A stretch of DNA of 64,000 bases from NCBI GenBank assembly GCA_029582165.1, contig CM055882.1, positions 18,803,867-18,867,866 of the forward strand, written 5' to 3'. The notes below the pieces were generated by a model. The model was given only the letters and a program-made list of their open reading frames with translations. It searched no databases and had not been told where the DNA came from. Of this stretch, positions 14,491-27,900 are shown piece after piece. How positions within the stretch are numbered: the stretch's first letter is position 1; every line of letters begins with the position of its first letter. This DNA comes from Portulaca oleracea. Taxonomy: Eukaryota > Streptophyta > Magnoliopsida > Caryophyllales > Portulacaceae. The position numbers and the translations under genes were made by a program.

Positions 14491-15214
14491 TATATAAGGT
14501 GAGATAAAAGTTATTACAGCAAACCTCATATAAGGTAAATATAATTTACTCTTAATTTAAACCTAGTTTTTGAGGTTATTTTTAAAAAAAAGTCTATTTA
14601 AGGTAAGTGTACATTGGTGCAGGTCAATTGTAGATAACTGTAAATTGATAAAGGTAGATGCATGAATATTGGAGTTAGTTATAACGGTCGTTAATTTCTA
14701 TTTTAATTTGTTGTAAATATTTATAAATATATAGTTTTTTTTCCTATTTTTCTCGCTGCCTATACAAGGCACCCTCTGCAACCTTCCCTCCTATTCAATT
14801 ACAGAGTAACTAGTATTAAACATGTATGATGCACGAGTTTGTTAAACAATACATTCTTTTAATAATAAAAAGACAGTTATTATATAAATGACCATGCAAA
14901 TTATATAAGGTAAAAAGACATATATAATATCATCACTTAAAAAGACAATATATTCTAATGAAAATACAGAATAACTTATACAATCTCCCATTGAAGCCAC
15001 CATTCTCTTTGTGGGGTCAATATACATATAGACAAAAATACATATATACATCACATTACATATTATTATAAGTATCAGAAGAAAAAAAAAAAATTTCTTC
15101 AAAGCTCCTTTCAGTTTTCACTAAAACCTCCTTCTATCGTAGCAACCAAGTACATCAACCTCAACAAAATCGAGTCTAACATTGCCCCGATTTATGCACA
15201 TAGTCTCAAAGCTA
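14491..15214. other. AT-rich intergenic sequence
   Basis: No gene or transposon end could be supported. An 86-codon minus-strand open frame at 14842-15102 is hydrophobic, AT-driven and resembles nothing I know. Confidence 0.45.
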
Positions 15215-15343
15215 CATTCACCCAGGGGCAGATACACAGCCCATGTATGGGTGTCCATGGATACCCTGGTCAAACAAAAAAAGTCTCAAAAAATATAATA
15301 GGGGTGTCCAAGTTAGTAGCAACCCAAAAACTCTAGAATAGTA

Positions 15344-15601
15344 CTCTCTCCGTCCCAAATAAATCGTCCAAGTTTGATTAGTTAGGTCAAAATTTTAAAT
15401 TTTGACCGTTAATATATCAAATTGTTTATTGAGTTATTATAAAAGGCTACCACAGTACCACTATTAGATTTATGATGAAAATATTTTTATGTCTGAATAC
15501 AATATTATTAGCCTTGGTAAGATAAAATGTGAAAAATTGGCAGTCAAAATGTTACATCGAAGACGGTTAGTAAGCTGAACAAATTAATTAGGACAGAGGG
15601 G
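15344..15601. mobile_element. Stowaway MITE nested in the hAT element
   Basis: Begins CTCTCTCCGTCCCAAATAA after TA and ends with the imperfect inverse (reverse complement CCCCTCTGTCCTAATTAA) before TA. The length of 258 bp and the TA duplication fit Stowaway. Confidence 0.85.
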
Positions 15602-15642
15602 TACCAATTTTTTTTAAATAAACAAAAAGTGTACAAAAAGTG

Positions 15643-15736
15643 TAAGTTAATGAATTGGGTAATCGGGTATCAGTAAGTCAATGAATTGGGTAATCGGGTA
15701 TCAATAAGTCAATGAATTGGGTAATTGGATATTAGT
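15643..15736. repeat. Tandem repeat, period about 31-32 bp, three units
   Basis: The word TCAATGAATTGGGTAATCGG recurs three times within the hAT element, just outside the nested MITE. Confidence 0.9.
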
Positions 15737-15858
15737 AATAACAAATATATTTGACACCCCTAAATTTAATGTCGAGATCCGCCACTGCATTCACCTATTG
15801 GTCCTTTACATATAGGAAAGGTGAAAGGTTTCAAAATAATAGACATGAGTTATTTATT

Positions 15859-16010
15859 CCCGCTTGCTTTTCGTCGCCCCCCATTTTACTATTGTCGCCC
15901 ACCTTTCGCATAATATTTCCAACCCACGTCCTTGAACCTCATAACTTCACTCTCCACTATCTCTCTAGTTTATCTCTCTAGAAAACGCTCTCAACCATCG
16001 ACCACCACAA
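15859..16010 (+). repeat. Left terminal inverted repeat of the 38-kb MULE
   Basis: Order of motifs: CTTTTCGTCGCCCCCC, ATTGTCGCCCACC, CATAATATTTCC, then a CT-rich tract with TCTCTCTAG words. The same order, in mirror image, forms the right end, and it is shared with the element at 5302-6101. Confidence 0.8.
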
Positions 16011-16328
16011 ACCACCCTCATACCGAGATTTAATCGACGAATTTGAGGTATGTTTCGAATTTGTATTTTGAATTTGAGGTTTTATATTTTGTAATTTTGA
16101 ATTTTGACTGAAAAAACGCAAAAAAAATAAAAAAAAAGAGCCGGGACGGCTGCCGCGCAAAACGCACGGCAAGCCGCCGCCGATGCGGCGCCTAGATCCC
16201 GGCATGCCGCGTCGCCGTGCTTCGATCCGTGCCGCGTTCCGACCTTTTTTTTATTTTTTTCGTTTTTTTTAAATATTAATTTTATTAATATTAATTATTA
16301 TTGTTGTTATGTTTATTAATATTGTTAT
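16011..16328. other. MULE left subterminal region with GC-rich block
   Basis: After an AT-rich stretch comes a GC-rich island at 16137-16245 with words such as GCCGCCGCCGATGCGGCG, then TTAATATTA low-complexity sequence. The island corresponds in position and composition to the GC-rich blocks at 53566-53680 and 5765-5890. The last five bases, GTTAT, are the left copy of the target duplication of the retroelement array. Confidence 0.65.
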
Positions 16329-17260
16329 TGTAAAACCCCGGAAAATTTAAAGGTGTTGACAGTGACGCCGTCAGTAAATTAAGTTTGACTTCGTTAATTG
16401 TTTATCTGTTCGTTTGTGTTTATTGTTGCTAACACTTGAGCTCGTAGGACCGTTGAGGGACTAACAAGGGTATTTTAGTAATTTCTTACCTACATGGGAA
16501 TTTCTAGGGAGTAAGGGTATATTCGTAATTTCATGTGTTATTATAATTAGATGGATTGTGTGATTATTATTATTCGCGATTTATTATTATTATTAATATT
16601 ATTGATATTATTATTATTGTTACTATGTGAATATTATTATTATTCTTACGTGATTGTTATTTTTATTATTTTTATTATTAATATTATTATTCTTCTTATT
16701 ATTATAATTATTGTTATGTGATCATTATTAGTATTATTGTTGTTAGTATTCCTTATTATTAATTAGTAGAAATAGTAGAAGTGGAACCCACCTTAGATAG
16801 AATTTGTTAGGATGTGGTTTTCATGCGGTTAGAGGGTTACTAGAATTGGATTAGGCTTAAGATTAGTTTAGGGGGAAGATTGGTAATTAGTTATGTCTAA
16901 CCTTAGGCCTTCTAAACCTAAGAACCCCCAACCACAAAACCCACGCACACAACTCCCTCCGCTTCCTTCCGCCTCTGTATTCTCTCTTTACTCTCTTTCA
17001 CTGTCAGGCGCCTCCGATCAGTGCCACAAACATCGCCAAAACCAGTGGTGCCGCCACCACCTGCATCGCATCGTTGGCCGGAGTCGCCGCCGCCACCAGT
17101 CAGCCAGCCCGGCCTCCTCTCACTCTTGTGGTTGGGTATAAACTTCAATCTCGATTTTAGCTACGTGGTTCGATGTTAGTATCGCATGGTTGCTATGGTT
17201 TTTCTTCTTTTACGTGACTCACATGTTAGTTGTAGTAATGCATTCTTTAGCTGCTATTAC

Positions 17261-17312
<52 letters not shown>

Positions 17313-19391
17313 AACATGAATCTTTGGTAGTTGTATGGAAATGGTAGTCTTTTGTTTTTCTTTTAAATAATCATGATTATAGTTGGAGTTTTATGTGTTA
17401 ATTATATATGAATCATGTTAGGGTCTTGTTAGTATTATTTTATGCATGAATTAGGCTTAGTTTAAATTGTTAAATCGTAATTCGTTGTTTTACAATTTGA
17501 ATAATGTGTCATGTATATTAAAGTTTCAAACATTACGTATTTATGTTACTATTATGTGTTTATATTATTATTATTGCGAGGTTTATCGGGCTTCTCTTGT
17601 TTAGAAATATTCAAATATTATTATTGTTGAATTAAATTGTTGTGTGCGTCTTGGGTTACATGGTTTGGTGACAAGTTATGAGCCTTATTTTTTTTTATTC
17701 CTAAGTTTGGTTGCAAATTGAGAAGAATGTTTAAATAGAGGGAATTAATTGTTTACGTGTGAATTTGTGCTAGTTTTTGGTATAATTGACCTCAGTTGTG
17801 TTAGGTGAGTGAAGGACAATGTATTGGACTTTAGTAGGCTGGTTAAATAGAGGGAATTAATTGTTTACGTGTGAATTCGTTGTTTTTAGAATGAACTGGA
17901 GGTTCCCTTAGATGTTAGTAACCATAGGAATTTTACGGATCGAACGTTTGATTTGTATAACCCGAGTTATAATCTTTTTATCAGAACCTTCGGGACTGAT
18001 ATGGGCTTGGTCATCAACATAGAAGTTTTAGTAGACATCCCGAGGTTTCCGAAAAGTCCAAAACCAGACGCATAGGATGTCGGGAAGTCGCGTTGTGACC
18101 CGTTTTATGTGAACGTTACAATCTGTCCTCTGCTTGCTTTTATTTATGAAAATTGTTGAGTAAATTTGATGTGTGAACTTGTTATATAATTCCTTGAGTG
18201 TGTGAAGTGTAAATCATAAATGATAGGAACCTAAGTGTTCCTAGGGGATGGGTTAGGTAGTTGATAGTTAATACTAACTTTATTAGAACGCGTTTTGATT
18301 AGATAATTATTCTTATTCTAGGCCCGAGTTAGTGCGTGACGATAGTGAGCTCAAGTGTGTTTTCCTTATTGTTGTACTGTGACGTTATTCAGGTAATTGT
18401 CTATGCTCTAATCCCCACCGGGATACTCTTTAAATGTGTTTTGATGTTTTATAATCTATTTTGAGAATTGCATCCCGAAAGGGGACTTTTGTGGAAATAC
18501 GACCATCTGTTTTGATAATCTTTTTGATTCGATTGTGATCTTGGTTTATTTGAGTTGAGAAATTGGATGGTCTTTTATTCGAAGTTTTGTTAATGGTTTT
18601 GATACCTTGGGATGGTTTGACTTGAGAGTCGTGAGTTGAGTTTGAAAATTGTATAAATAATTCAAGTGGAAACGTTAAGCGGGTTTCGGGGGATAACCTG
18701 TTGTGTAGGTGTAACAACCTGCAGGGTCATGGACCAGGAGATCAGGGCTTCCTTCCCTGATATAGGATAGTATTTTGATGCCTTTGGTAGGCGATATTAT
18801 TTATGCCTTTGGTGGGCGATGTTCTTGATGCCTTTGGTAGGCGATGTTTTGATGCCTTTGGTGGGCGATATTATTTATGCCTTTGGTAGGCGATGTTCTT
18901 GATGGCTTTGGTAGGCGATGTTACTTTAAGGGATTTGGTATCTCGCCCGCAAATTAAAATATGGATTGGATGGGTTGAGGAAACAGTATGGGAAAAAGGT
19001 TTGTAAAACGTTTGATTCGATCCCTCTCCCCAAAATGAATTGAAATGAACTTAAACTGTTTTAAACGTTAGGGGTAGACATTATTGAGATTTCCCCATCA
19101 TTTTTGAAATGTTTTGTTTTCAGGTGAAGATCTAAATGCTGAGGACGGGAAGTAGAAGTGAGGACGACGAGTCTAGAAGTCCTTGAATCTTTTTATATTG
19201 TTTTCGTTATGAAATCTTAAAGTTTTGTTTTGAGTTGTTAGTAGTTACCGTTAGCGGTGATTGTGTTTTCCTTTCTCGCCTTGTATTCCTTCGGATACTA
19301 GCGGTGGCCAAACTAAATTTGAAGTCTTCCGCTAAGTTTTGTCTTAACGTTAGTTGACTCGACTTTCTATAATTGAATTTTCGGGCGTTCT
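16329..19391 (+). mobile_element. Array LTR 1 (5' terminal)
   Basis: Starts directly after GTTAT, without a polypurine tract, as the outer 5' LTR should. It carries a local rearrangement at about 17843-17890, where a stretch already present at 17731-17765 recurs and replaces about 150 bp found in other copies. A second gap near 17985 removes the AGATCTGG region. Its 3' end reads GGCGTTCTGAATGG instead of GGCGTTACAGAATGG. Confidence 0.9.
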
Positions 19392-20038
19392 GAATGGTAT
19401 CGAGCTGCAGGTTACGACACAGTAGCTCCTAAGTGTCCCTTAGGTTTAGTTAGACCTTAGGATGCTACGTTTGGAGTGATGAGTGTAGGATGGGGAAATT
19501 GAATGTGTGTATTTCTATGTCTCCTTTTGTGTTATAAGCGCATGCTTGGTTCGTTTTGATATTTTTTTGGATGGAATATTGCCTCCTCTACTATTAGTAC
19601 CCGACTTTATATTCTTTGAAGGGTCTGAATCCCGAGGAGGATTTGGAATACAACACCGAGGAGGGCCTGGAACCAGAAGAGGACCTTGGATGAGAATTCG
19701 AAGGCTGAAAGAGGACCTGACCTTCAAGGAGTAGCCGTTGGAGATTTTAGTTTGTTGTGAAGCGACTTCAAAGGATCGAGACCGTCTCTCTAGCGAAAGT
19801 GACGGGGAAACTCTGCCAAAACCAAAGTCACCGTGGAAGCTACGGAGGGGATGAAATCGAAGTATCAGCACCTATTCAACCTATAAGATGCGTCGAGTTT
19901 CGAGGACGAAACTCTTTTGAAGAGGGTAATGATGTAAAACCCCGAAATTTTGGTGAGCGCCATCGTTAGTTACGTCTGCCAGACCGTTAGTTTCAAGTTT
20001 AAGTTTCGAGGACGAAACTTCTTTTAAGGGGGTAATGA
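19392..20038 (+). mobile_element. Array internal segment 1
   Basis: 647 bp. The primer-binding site is damaged (TGGTATCGAGCTGCAGG instead of TGGTATCAGAGCTCTGG). It has the two polypurine-like sites of the family, the last one directly before LTR 2. No gag or pol domain. Confidence 0.85.
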
Positions 20039-20288
20039 TGTAAAACCCCGGAAAATTTAAAGGTGTTGACCGTGACGCCGTCAGTAAATTAAGTTTGACT
20101 TCGTTAATTGTTTATCTGTTCGTTTGTGTTTATTGTTGCTAACACTTGAGCTCGTAGGACCGTTGAGGGACTAACAAGGGTATTTTAGTAATTTCTTACC
20201 TACATGGGAATTTCTTGGGAGTAAGGGTATATTCGTAATTTCATGTGTTATTATAATTAGATGGATTGTGTGATTATTATTATTCGCG

Positions 20289-20322
<34 letters not shown>

Positions 20323-20983
20323 GATATTATTATTATTGTTACTATGTGAATATTATTATTATTCTTACGTGATTGTTATTTTTATTATTTTTATTATTAA
20401 TATTATACTTCTTATTATTATAATTATTGTTATGTGATCATTATTAGTATTATTGTTGTTAGTATTCCTTATTATTAATTAGTAGAATTAGTAGAAGTGG
20501 AACCCACCTTAGATAGAATTTGTTAGGATGTGGTTTTCATGCGGTTAGAGGGTTATTAGAATTGAATTAGGCTTAAGATTAGTTTAGGGGGAAGATTGGT
20601 AATTAGTTATGTCTAACCTTAGGCCTTCTAAACCTAAGAACCCCCAACCACAAAACCCACGCACACAACTCCCTCCGCTTCCTTCCGCCTCTGTATCTCT
20701 CTTTACTCTCTTTCACTCTCTGTTGTGCGCCTCCAGTCAGCGCCGCCGCCGAAACATCGCCGGAAACTAGCTGGTGCCGCCGCCGCCACACTGCATTGTT
20801 GCTGGCCCGGAGTCGCCGCCACCACCAGTCAGCCAGCCCGACCTCCTCTCACTCTTGTGGTTGGGTATAAACTTCAATATCGATTTTAGCTACGTGGTTC
20901 GATGTTAGTATCGCATGGTTGCTATGGTTTTTCTTCTTTTACGTGACTCACATGTTAGTTGTAGTAATGCATTCTTTAGCTGC

Positions 20984-21023
<40 letters not shown>

Positions 21024-23250
21024 AACATGAATCTTTGGTAGTTGTATGGAAATGGTAGTCTTTTGTTTTTCTTTTAAATAATCATGATTATAGTTGGAGT
21101 TTTATGTGTTAATTATATATGAATCATGTTAGGGTCTTGTTAGTATTATTTTATGCATGAATTAGGCTTAGTTTAAATTGTTAAATTGTAATTCGTTGTT
21201 TTACAATTTGAACAATGTGTCATGTATATTAAAGTTTCAAACATTACGTATTTATGTTACTATTATGTGTTTATATTATTATTATTGCGAGGTTTATCGG
21301 GCTTCTCTTGTTTAGAAATATTCAAATGTTATTATTGTTGAATTAAATTGTTGTGTGCGTCTTGGGTTACATGGTTTGGTGACAAGTTATGAGCCTTATT
21401 TTTTTTTATTCCTAAGTTTGGTTGCAAATTGAGAAGAATGTTTAAATAGAGGGAATTAATTGTTTACGTGTGAATTTGTGTTAGTTTTTGGTATAATTGA
21501 CCTCAGTTGTGTTAGGTGAGTGAAGGAGAATGTATTGGACTTTAGTAGGCTGTTTTAGGCCCAAATTAGAACCCCGGGATCGAAAGGTGAAAGTTAGAAC
21601 CGAAATTATAAATTAAATAAGAACCAGGATCGGGACAGCTTTGTTAGTGTCTAAAGAACGGATCACCATGAGAGTTATAGTGATCTTTTGATCGAACCCT
21701 TTAAACTGGAGGTTCCCTTAGATGATAGGAACCATAGGAATGTTACGGATCGAACGTTTGATTTGTATAACCCGAGTTATAATCTTTTTACCAGAACCTG
21801 TCAGATCTGGACCAATTGAAAAGATGGGTGTTTTTAGAGTTTTTTGGGACTGATATGGGCTTACTCATCAACATAGAAGTTTTGGTAGACATCCCAAGGT
21901 TTCCGAAAAGTTCAAAACCATACTCATAGGATGTCGGGAAGTCGAGTTGTGACTCGTTTTATATGAACGTTACAATCTGTCCTCTGCTTGCTTTTATTTA
22001 TGAAAATTGTTGAGTAAATTTGATGTGTGAACTTGTTATATAATTCCTTGAGTGTGTGAAGTGTAAATCATAAATGATAGGAACCTAAGTGTTCCTAGGG
22101 GATGGGTTAGGTAGTTGATAGTTAATACTAACTTCGTTAGAACGCGTTTTAATTAGATAATTATTTTTATTCTAGGCCCGAGTTAGTGCGTGACGATAGT
22201 GAGCTCAAGTGTGTTTTCCTTATTGATGTACTGTGACGTTATTCAGGTAATTGTCTATGCTCTAATCCCCACCGGGATACTCTTTAAATGTGTTTTGATG
22301 TTTTATAATCTATTTTGAGAATTGCATCCCGAAAGGGGACTTTTGTTGAGATACGACCATCTGTTTTGATAATCTTTTTGATTTGATTGTGATCTTGGTT
22401 TATTTGAGTTGAGAAATTGGATGGTCTTTTATTCGAAGTTTTGTTAATGGTTTTGATAACTTGGGATGGTTTGACTTGAGAGTCGTGAGTTGAGTTTGAA
22501 AATTGTATAAATAATTCAAGTGGAAACGTTAAGCGGGTTTCGGGGGATAACCTGTTGTGCAGGTGTAACAACCTGCAGGGTTATGTACCAGGAGATCAGG
22601 GCTTCCTTCCCTGATATAGGATAGTATTTTGATGCCTTTGGTAGGCGATATTATTTATGCCTTTGGTGGGCGATGTTCTTGATGCCTTTGGTAGGCGATG
22701 TTTTGATGCCTTTGGTGGGCGATATTATTTATGCCTTTGGTAGGCGATGTTCTTGATGGCTTTGGTAGGCGATGTTACTTTAAGGGATTTGGTATCCGCC
22801 CGAAATTAAAATATGGATTGGATGGGTTGAGGAAAGCGATGTGGATTAAAGGTTTGTAAAGCGTTTGATTCGATCCCTCTCCCAAAATGAATTGAAATGA
22901 ACTTAAAACTTTTAAACGTTAGGGTAGACATTATTGAGATTTCCCCATCATTTTGAAATGTTTTGTTTTCGGTGAAGATCTAAATGTCTTTGGACGGGAA
23001 GTAGAAGTGAGGACGACGAGTCTAGAAGTCCTTGAATCTTTTTATATTGTTTTCGTTATGAAATCTTAAAGTTTTGTTTTGAGTTGTTAGTAGTTACCGT
23101 TAGCAGACAGTTGTGTTTTCCTTTCTCGCCTTGTATTCCTTCGGGGATACGGCAGTGACGTCCAAACTAAATTTGAAGTCTTCCGCTAAGTTTTGTCTGT
23201 TAACGTTAGTTGACTTTGACTTTCTATAATTGAATTTTTGGGGCGTTACA
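20039..23250 (+). mobile_element. Array LTR 2
   Basis: 3,212 bp with intact TG...CA ends. It includes a (TTA)n tract, a CT-rich leader-like region at about 20630-20850, and six GCCTTTGGTRGGCGAT minisatellite units at about 22630-22785. A short run near 22795-23000 differs from all other copies by clustered small changes. Confidence 0.92.
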
Positions 23251-23903
23251 GAATGGTATCAGAGCTCTGGGTTACGACCTGGTAGCTCCTAAGTGTCCCT
23301 TAGGTTTAGTTAGACCTTAGGATGCTACGTTCGGAGTGATGAGTGTAGGATGGGGAAATTGAATGTGTGTCTATTTCTATGTCTCCTTTTGTGTTATAAG
23401 CGCTTGCTTGGTTCGTTTTGATATTTTTTTGGATGGAATATTGCCTCCTCTACTATTAGTACCCGACTTTATCTTCTTTGAAGGATCTGAATCCCGAGGA
23501 GGATTTGGAATACAACACCGAGGAGGGCCTGGAACCAGAAGAGGACCTTGGATGAGAATTCGAAGGCTGAAAGAGGACCTGACCTTCAAGGAGTAGCCGT
23601 TGGAGATTTTAGTTTGTTGTGAGAAGCAGCTTCAAAAGGATCGAGACCGTCTCTCTAGCGAAAGTGACGGGGAAACTCTGCCAAAACCAAAGTCACCTTG
23701 GAAGCTACGGAGGGGATGAAATCGAAGTATCAGCACCAATTCAACATATAAGATGCGTCGAGTTTCGAGGACGAAACTCTTTTGAAGAGGGTAATGATGT
23801 AAAACCCCGAAATTTTGGTGAGCTCCATCGTTAGTTACGTCTGCCAGACCGTTAGTTTCAAGTTTAAGTTTCGAGGACGAAACTTCTTTTAAGGGGGTAA
23901 TGA
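23251..23903 (+). mobile_element. Array internal segment 2
   Basis: 653 bp. Primer-binding site TGGTATCAGAGC at 23254-23265, three bases after the LTR. Relic polypurine/LTR-start at about 23780-23800 and functional-looking polypurine tract at 23887-23903. Open frames are short and lack known domains. Confidence 0.9.
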
Positions 23904-24153
23904 TGTAAAACCCCGAAAAATTTAAAGGTGTTGACCGTGACGCCGTCAGTAAATTAAGTTTGACTTCGTTAATTGTTTATCTGTTCGTTTGTGTTTATTG
24001 TTGCTAACACTTGAGCTCGTAGGACCGTTGAGGGACTAACAAGGGTATTTTAGTAATTTCTTACCTACATGGGAATTTCTTGGGAGTAAGGGTATATTCG
24101 TAATTTCATGTGTTATTATAATTAGATGGATTGTGTGATTATTATTATTCGCG

Positions 24154-24190
<37 letters not shown>

Positions 24191-24855
24191 GATATTATTA
24201 TTATTGTTACTATGTGAATATTATTATTATTCTTACGTGATTGTTATTTTTATTATTTTTATTATTAATATTATACTTCTTTTTATTATAATTATTGTTA
24301 TGTGATCATTATTAGTATTATTGTTGTTAGTATTCCTTATTATTAATTAGTAGAATTAGTAGAAGTGGAACCCACCTTAGATAGAATTTGTTAGGATGTG
24401 GTTTTCATGCGGTTAGAGGGTTATTAGAATTGGATTAGGCTTAAGATTTGTTTAGGGGGAAGATTGGTAATTAGTTATGTCTAACCTTAGGCCTTCTAAA
24501 CCTAAGAACCCCCAACCACAAAACCCACGCACACAACTCCCTCCGCTTCCTTCCGCCTCTGTATTCTCTCTTTACTCTCTTTCACTCTCTGTCGTGCGCC
24601 TCCAGTCAGCGCCGCCGCCGAAACATCGCCGGAAACTAGCTGGTGCCGCCGCCACACTACATTGTTGCTGGCCCGGAGTCGTCGCCACCACCAGTCAGCC
24701 AGCCCGGCCTCCTCTCACTCTTGTGGTTGGGTATAAACTTCAATCTCGATTTTAGCTACGTGGTTCGATGTTAGTATCGCATGGTTGCTATGGTTTTTCT
24801 TCTTTTACGTGACTCACATGTTAGTTGTAGTAATGCATTCTTTAGCTGCTATTAC

Positions 24856-24901
<46 letters not shown>

Positions 24902-26960
24902 AACATGAATCTTTGGTAGTTGTATGGAAATGGTAGTCTTTTGTTTTTCTTTTAAATAATCATGATTATAGTTGGAGTTTTATGTGTTAATTATATATGA
25001 ATCATGTTAGGGTCTTGTTAGTATTATTTTATGCATGAATTAGGCTTAGTTTAAATTGTTAGTATTATTTTAGGTTTGGTGACAAGTTATGAGCCTTATT
25101 TTTTTTTTAATTCCTAAGTTTGGTTGCAAATTGAGAAGAATGTTTAAATAGAGGGAATTAATTGTTTACGTGTGAATTTGTGTTAGTTTTTGGTATAATT
25201 GACCTCAGTTGTGTTAGGTGAGCGAAGGAGAATGTATTGGACTTTAGTAGGCTGTTTTAGGCCCAAATTAGAACCCCGGGATCGAAAGGTGAAAGTTAGA
25301 ACCGAAATTATAAATTAAATAAGAACCGGGATCGGGACAATTTTGTTAGTGTCTAAAGAACGGATCACCATGAGAGTTATAGTGATCTTTTGATCGAACC
25401 CTTTAAACTGGAGGTTCCCTTAGATGTTAGGAACCATAGGAATGTTACGGATCGAACGTTTGATTTGTATAACCCGAGTTATAATTTTTTTACCAGAACC
25501 TGTCAGATCTGGACCAATTGGGAAGATGGGTGTTTTTAGAGTTTTTCGGGACTGATATGGGCTTGGTCATCAACATAGAAGTTTTGGTAGACATCCCGAG
25601 GTTTCCGAAAAGTCCAAAAACCAGACCCATAGGATGTCGGGAAGTCGAGTTGTGACTCGTTTTATGTGAACATTACAATCTGTCCTCTGCTTGCTTTTAT
25701 TTATGAAAATTGTTGAGTAAATTTGATGTGTGAACTTGTTATATTATTCCTTTAGTGTGTGAAGTGTAAATCATAAATGATAGGAACCTAAGTGTTCCTA
25801 GGGGATGGGTTATGTAGTTGATAGTTAATACTAACTTCGTTAGAACGCGTTTTGATTAGATAATTATTCTTATTCTAGGCCCGAGTTAGTGCGTGACGAT
25901 AGTGAGCTCAAGTGTGTTTTCCTTATTGTTGTACTGTGACGTTATTCAGGTAATTGTCTATGTTCTAATCCCCAGCGGGATGCTCTTTAAATGTGTTTTG
26001 ATGTTTTATAATCTATCTTGAGAATTGCATCCCGAAAGGGGACTTTTGTCGTAATACGACCATCTGTTTTGATAATCTTTCTGATTCGATTGTGATCTTG
26101 GTTTATTTGAGTTGAGAAATAGGATGGTCTTTTATTCGAAGTTTTGTTAATAGTTTTGATAACTTGGGATGGTTTGACTTGAGAGTCGTGAGTTGAGTTT
26201 GAAAATTGTATAAATAATTCAAGTGGAAACGTTAAGCGGGTTTCGGGGGATAACCTGTTGTGCAGGTGTAACAAAGCTGCAGGGTTATGGACCAGGAGAT
26301 CAGGGCTTCCTTCCCTGATATAGGATAGTATTTTGATGCCTTTGGTAGGCGATATTATTTATGCCTTTGGTGGGCGATGTTCTTGATGCCTTTGGTAGGC
26401 GATGTTTTGATGCCTTTGGTGGGCGATATTATTTATGCCTTTGGTAGGCGATGTTCTTGATGCCTTTGGTAGGCGATGTTACTTTAAGGGATTTGGTATC
26501 CCGCCCGCAAATTAAAATATGGATTGGATAGGTTGAGGAAACAGTGTGGGATTAAAGGTTTGTAAAACGTTTGATTCGATCCCTCTCCCCAAAATGAATT
26601 GAAATGAACTTAAACTGTTTTAAACGTTAGGGGTAGACATTATTGAGATTTCCCCATCATTTTTGAAATGTTTTGTTTTCAGGTGAAGATCTAAATGCTG
26701 GGGACAGGAAGTAGAAGTGAGGACGACGAGTCTAGAAGTCCTTGAATCTTTTTATATTGTTTTCGTTATGAAATCTTAAAGTTTTGTTTTGAGTTGTTAG
26801 TAGTTACCGTTAGCAGACAGTTGTGTTTTCCTTTCTCGCCTTGTATTCTTTCGGGGATATGGCAGTGACGCCCAAACTAAATTTGAAGTCTTCCGCTAAG
26901 TTTTGTCTGTTAACGTTAGTTGACTTTGACTTTCTATAATTGAATTTTTGGGGCGTTACA
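23904..26960 (+). mobile_element. Array LTR 3
   Basis: 3,057 bp. Shorter than its neighbours because of one deletion of about 200 bp near 25060-25075. It shares with LTRs 7 and 8 the unusual word TTGTCGTAATACGACC. Confidence 0.92.
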
Positions 26961-27613
26961 GAATGGTATCAGAGCTCTGGGTTACGACCTGGTAGCTCCT
27001 AAGTGTCCCTTAGGTTTAGTTAGACCTTAGGATGCTACGTTCGGAGTGATGAGTGTAGGATGGGGAAATTGAATGTGTGTCTATTTCTATGTCTCCTTTT
27101 GTGTTATAAGCGCATGCTTGGTTCGTTTTGATATTTTTTTGGATGGAATATTGCCTCCTCTGCTATTAGTACCCGACTTTATCTTCTTTGAAGGATCTAA
27201 ATCCCGAGGAGGATTTGGAATACAACACCGAGGAGGGCCTGGAACCAGAAGAGGACCTTGGATGAGAATTCGAAGGCTGAAAGAGGACCTGACCTTCAAG
27301 GAGTAGCCGTTGGAGATTTTAGTTTGTTGTGAGAAGCAGCTTCAAAAGGATCGAGACCGTCTCTCTAGCGAAAGTGACGGGGAAACTCTGCCAAAACAAA
27401 AGTCACCTTGGAAGCTACGCAGGGGATGAAATCAAAGTATCAGCACCTATTCAACATATAAGATGCGTCGAGTTTCGAGGACGAAACTCTTTTGAAGAGG
27501 GTAATGATGTAAAACCCCGAAATTTTGGTGAGCGCCATCGTTAGTTACGTCTGCCAGACCGTTAGTTTCAAGTTTAAGTTTCGAGGACGAAACTTCTTTT
27601 AAGGGGGTAATGA
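26961..27613 (+). mobile_element. Array internal segment 3
   Basis: 653 bp with intact primer-binding site TGGTATCAGAGC (26964-26975), relic polypurine/LTR-start and terminal polypurine tract. Confidence 0.9.
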
Positions 27614-27863
27614 TGTAAAACCCCGGAAAATTTAAAGGTGTTGACCGTGACGCCGTCAGTAAATTAAGTTTGACTTCGTTAATTGTTTATCTGTTCGTTT
27701 GTGTTTATTGTTGCTAACACTTGAGCTCGTAGGACCGTTGAGGGACTAACAAGGGTATTTTAGTAATTTCTTACCTACATGGGAATTTCTTGGGAGTAAG
27801 GGTATATTCGTAATTTCATGTATTATTATAATTAGATGGATTGTGTGATTATTATTATTCGCG

Positions 27864-27900
<37 letters not shown>

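Larger units (their letters stand above)
15223..15787. mobile_element. Non-autonomous hAT element with 8-bp target duplication
   Basis: The element starts CAGGGGCAGATACACA and ends GATCCGCCACTG, whose reverse complement is CAGTGGCGGATC: short hAT-type terminal inverted repeats. The exact 8-bp direct repeat CATTCACC flanks it at 15215-15222 and 15788-15795. About 258 bp of its 565 bp is a nested Stowaway MITE. There is no coding sequence. Confidence 0.9.
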
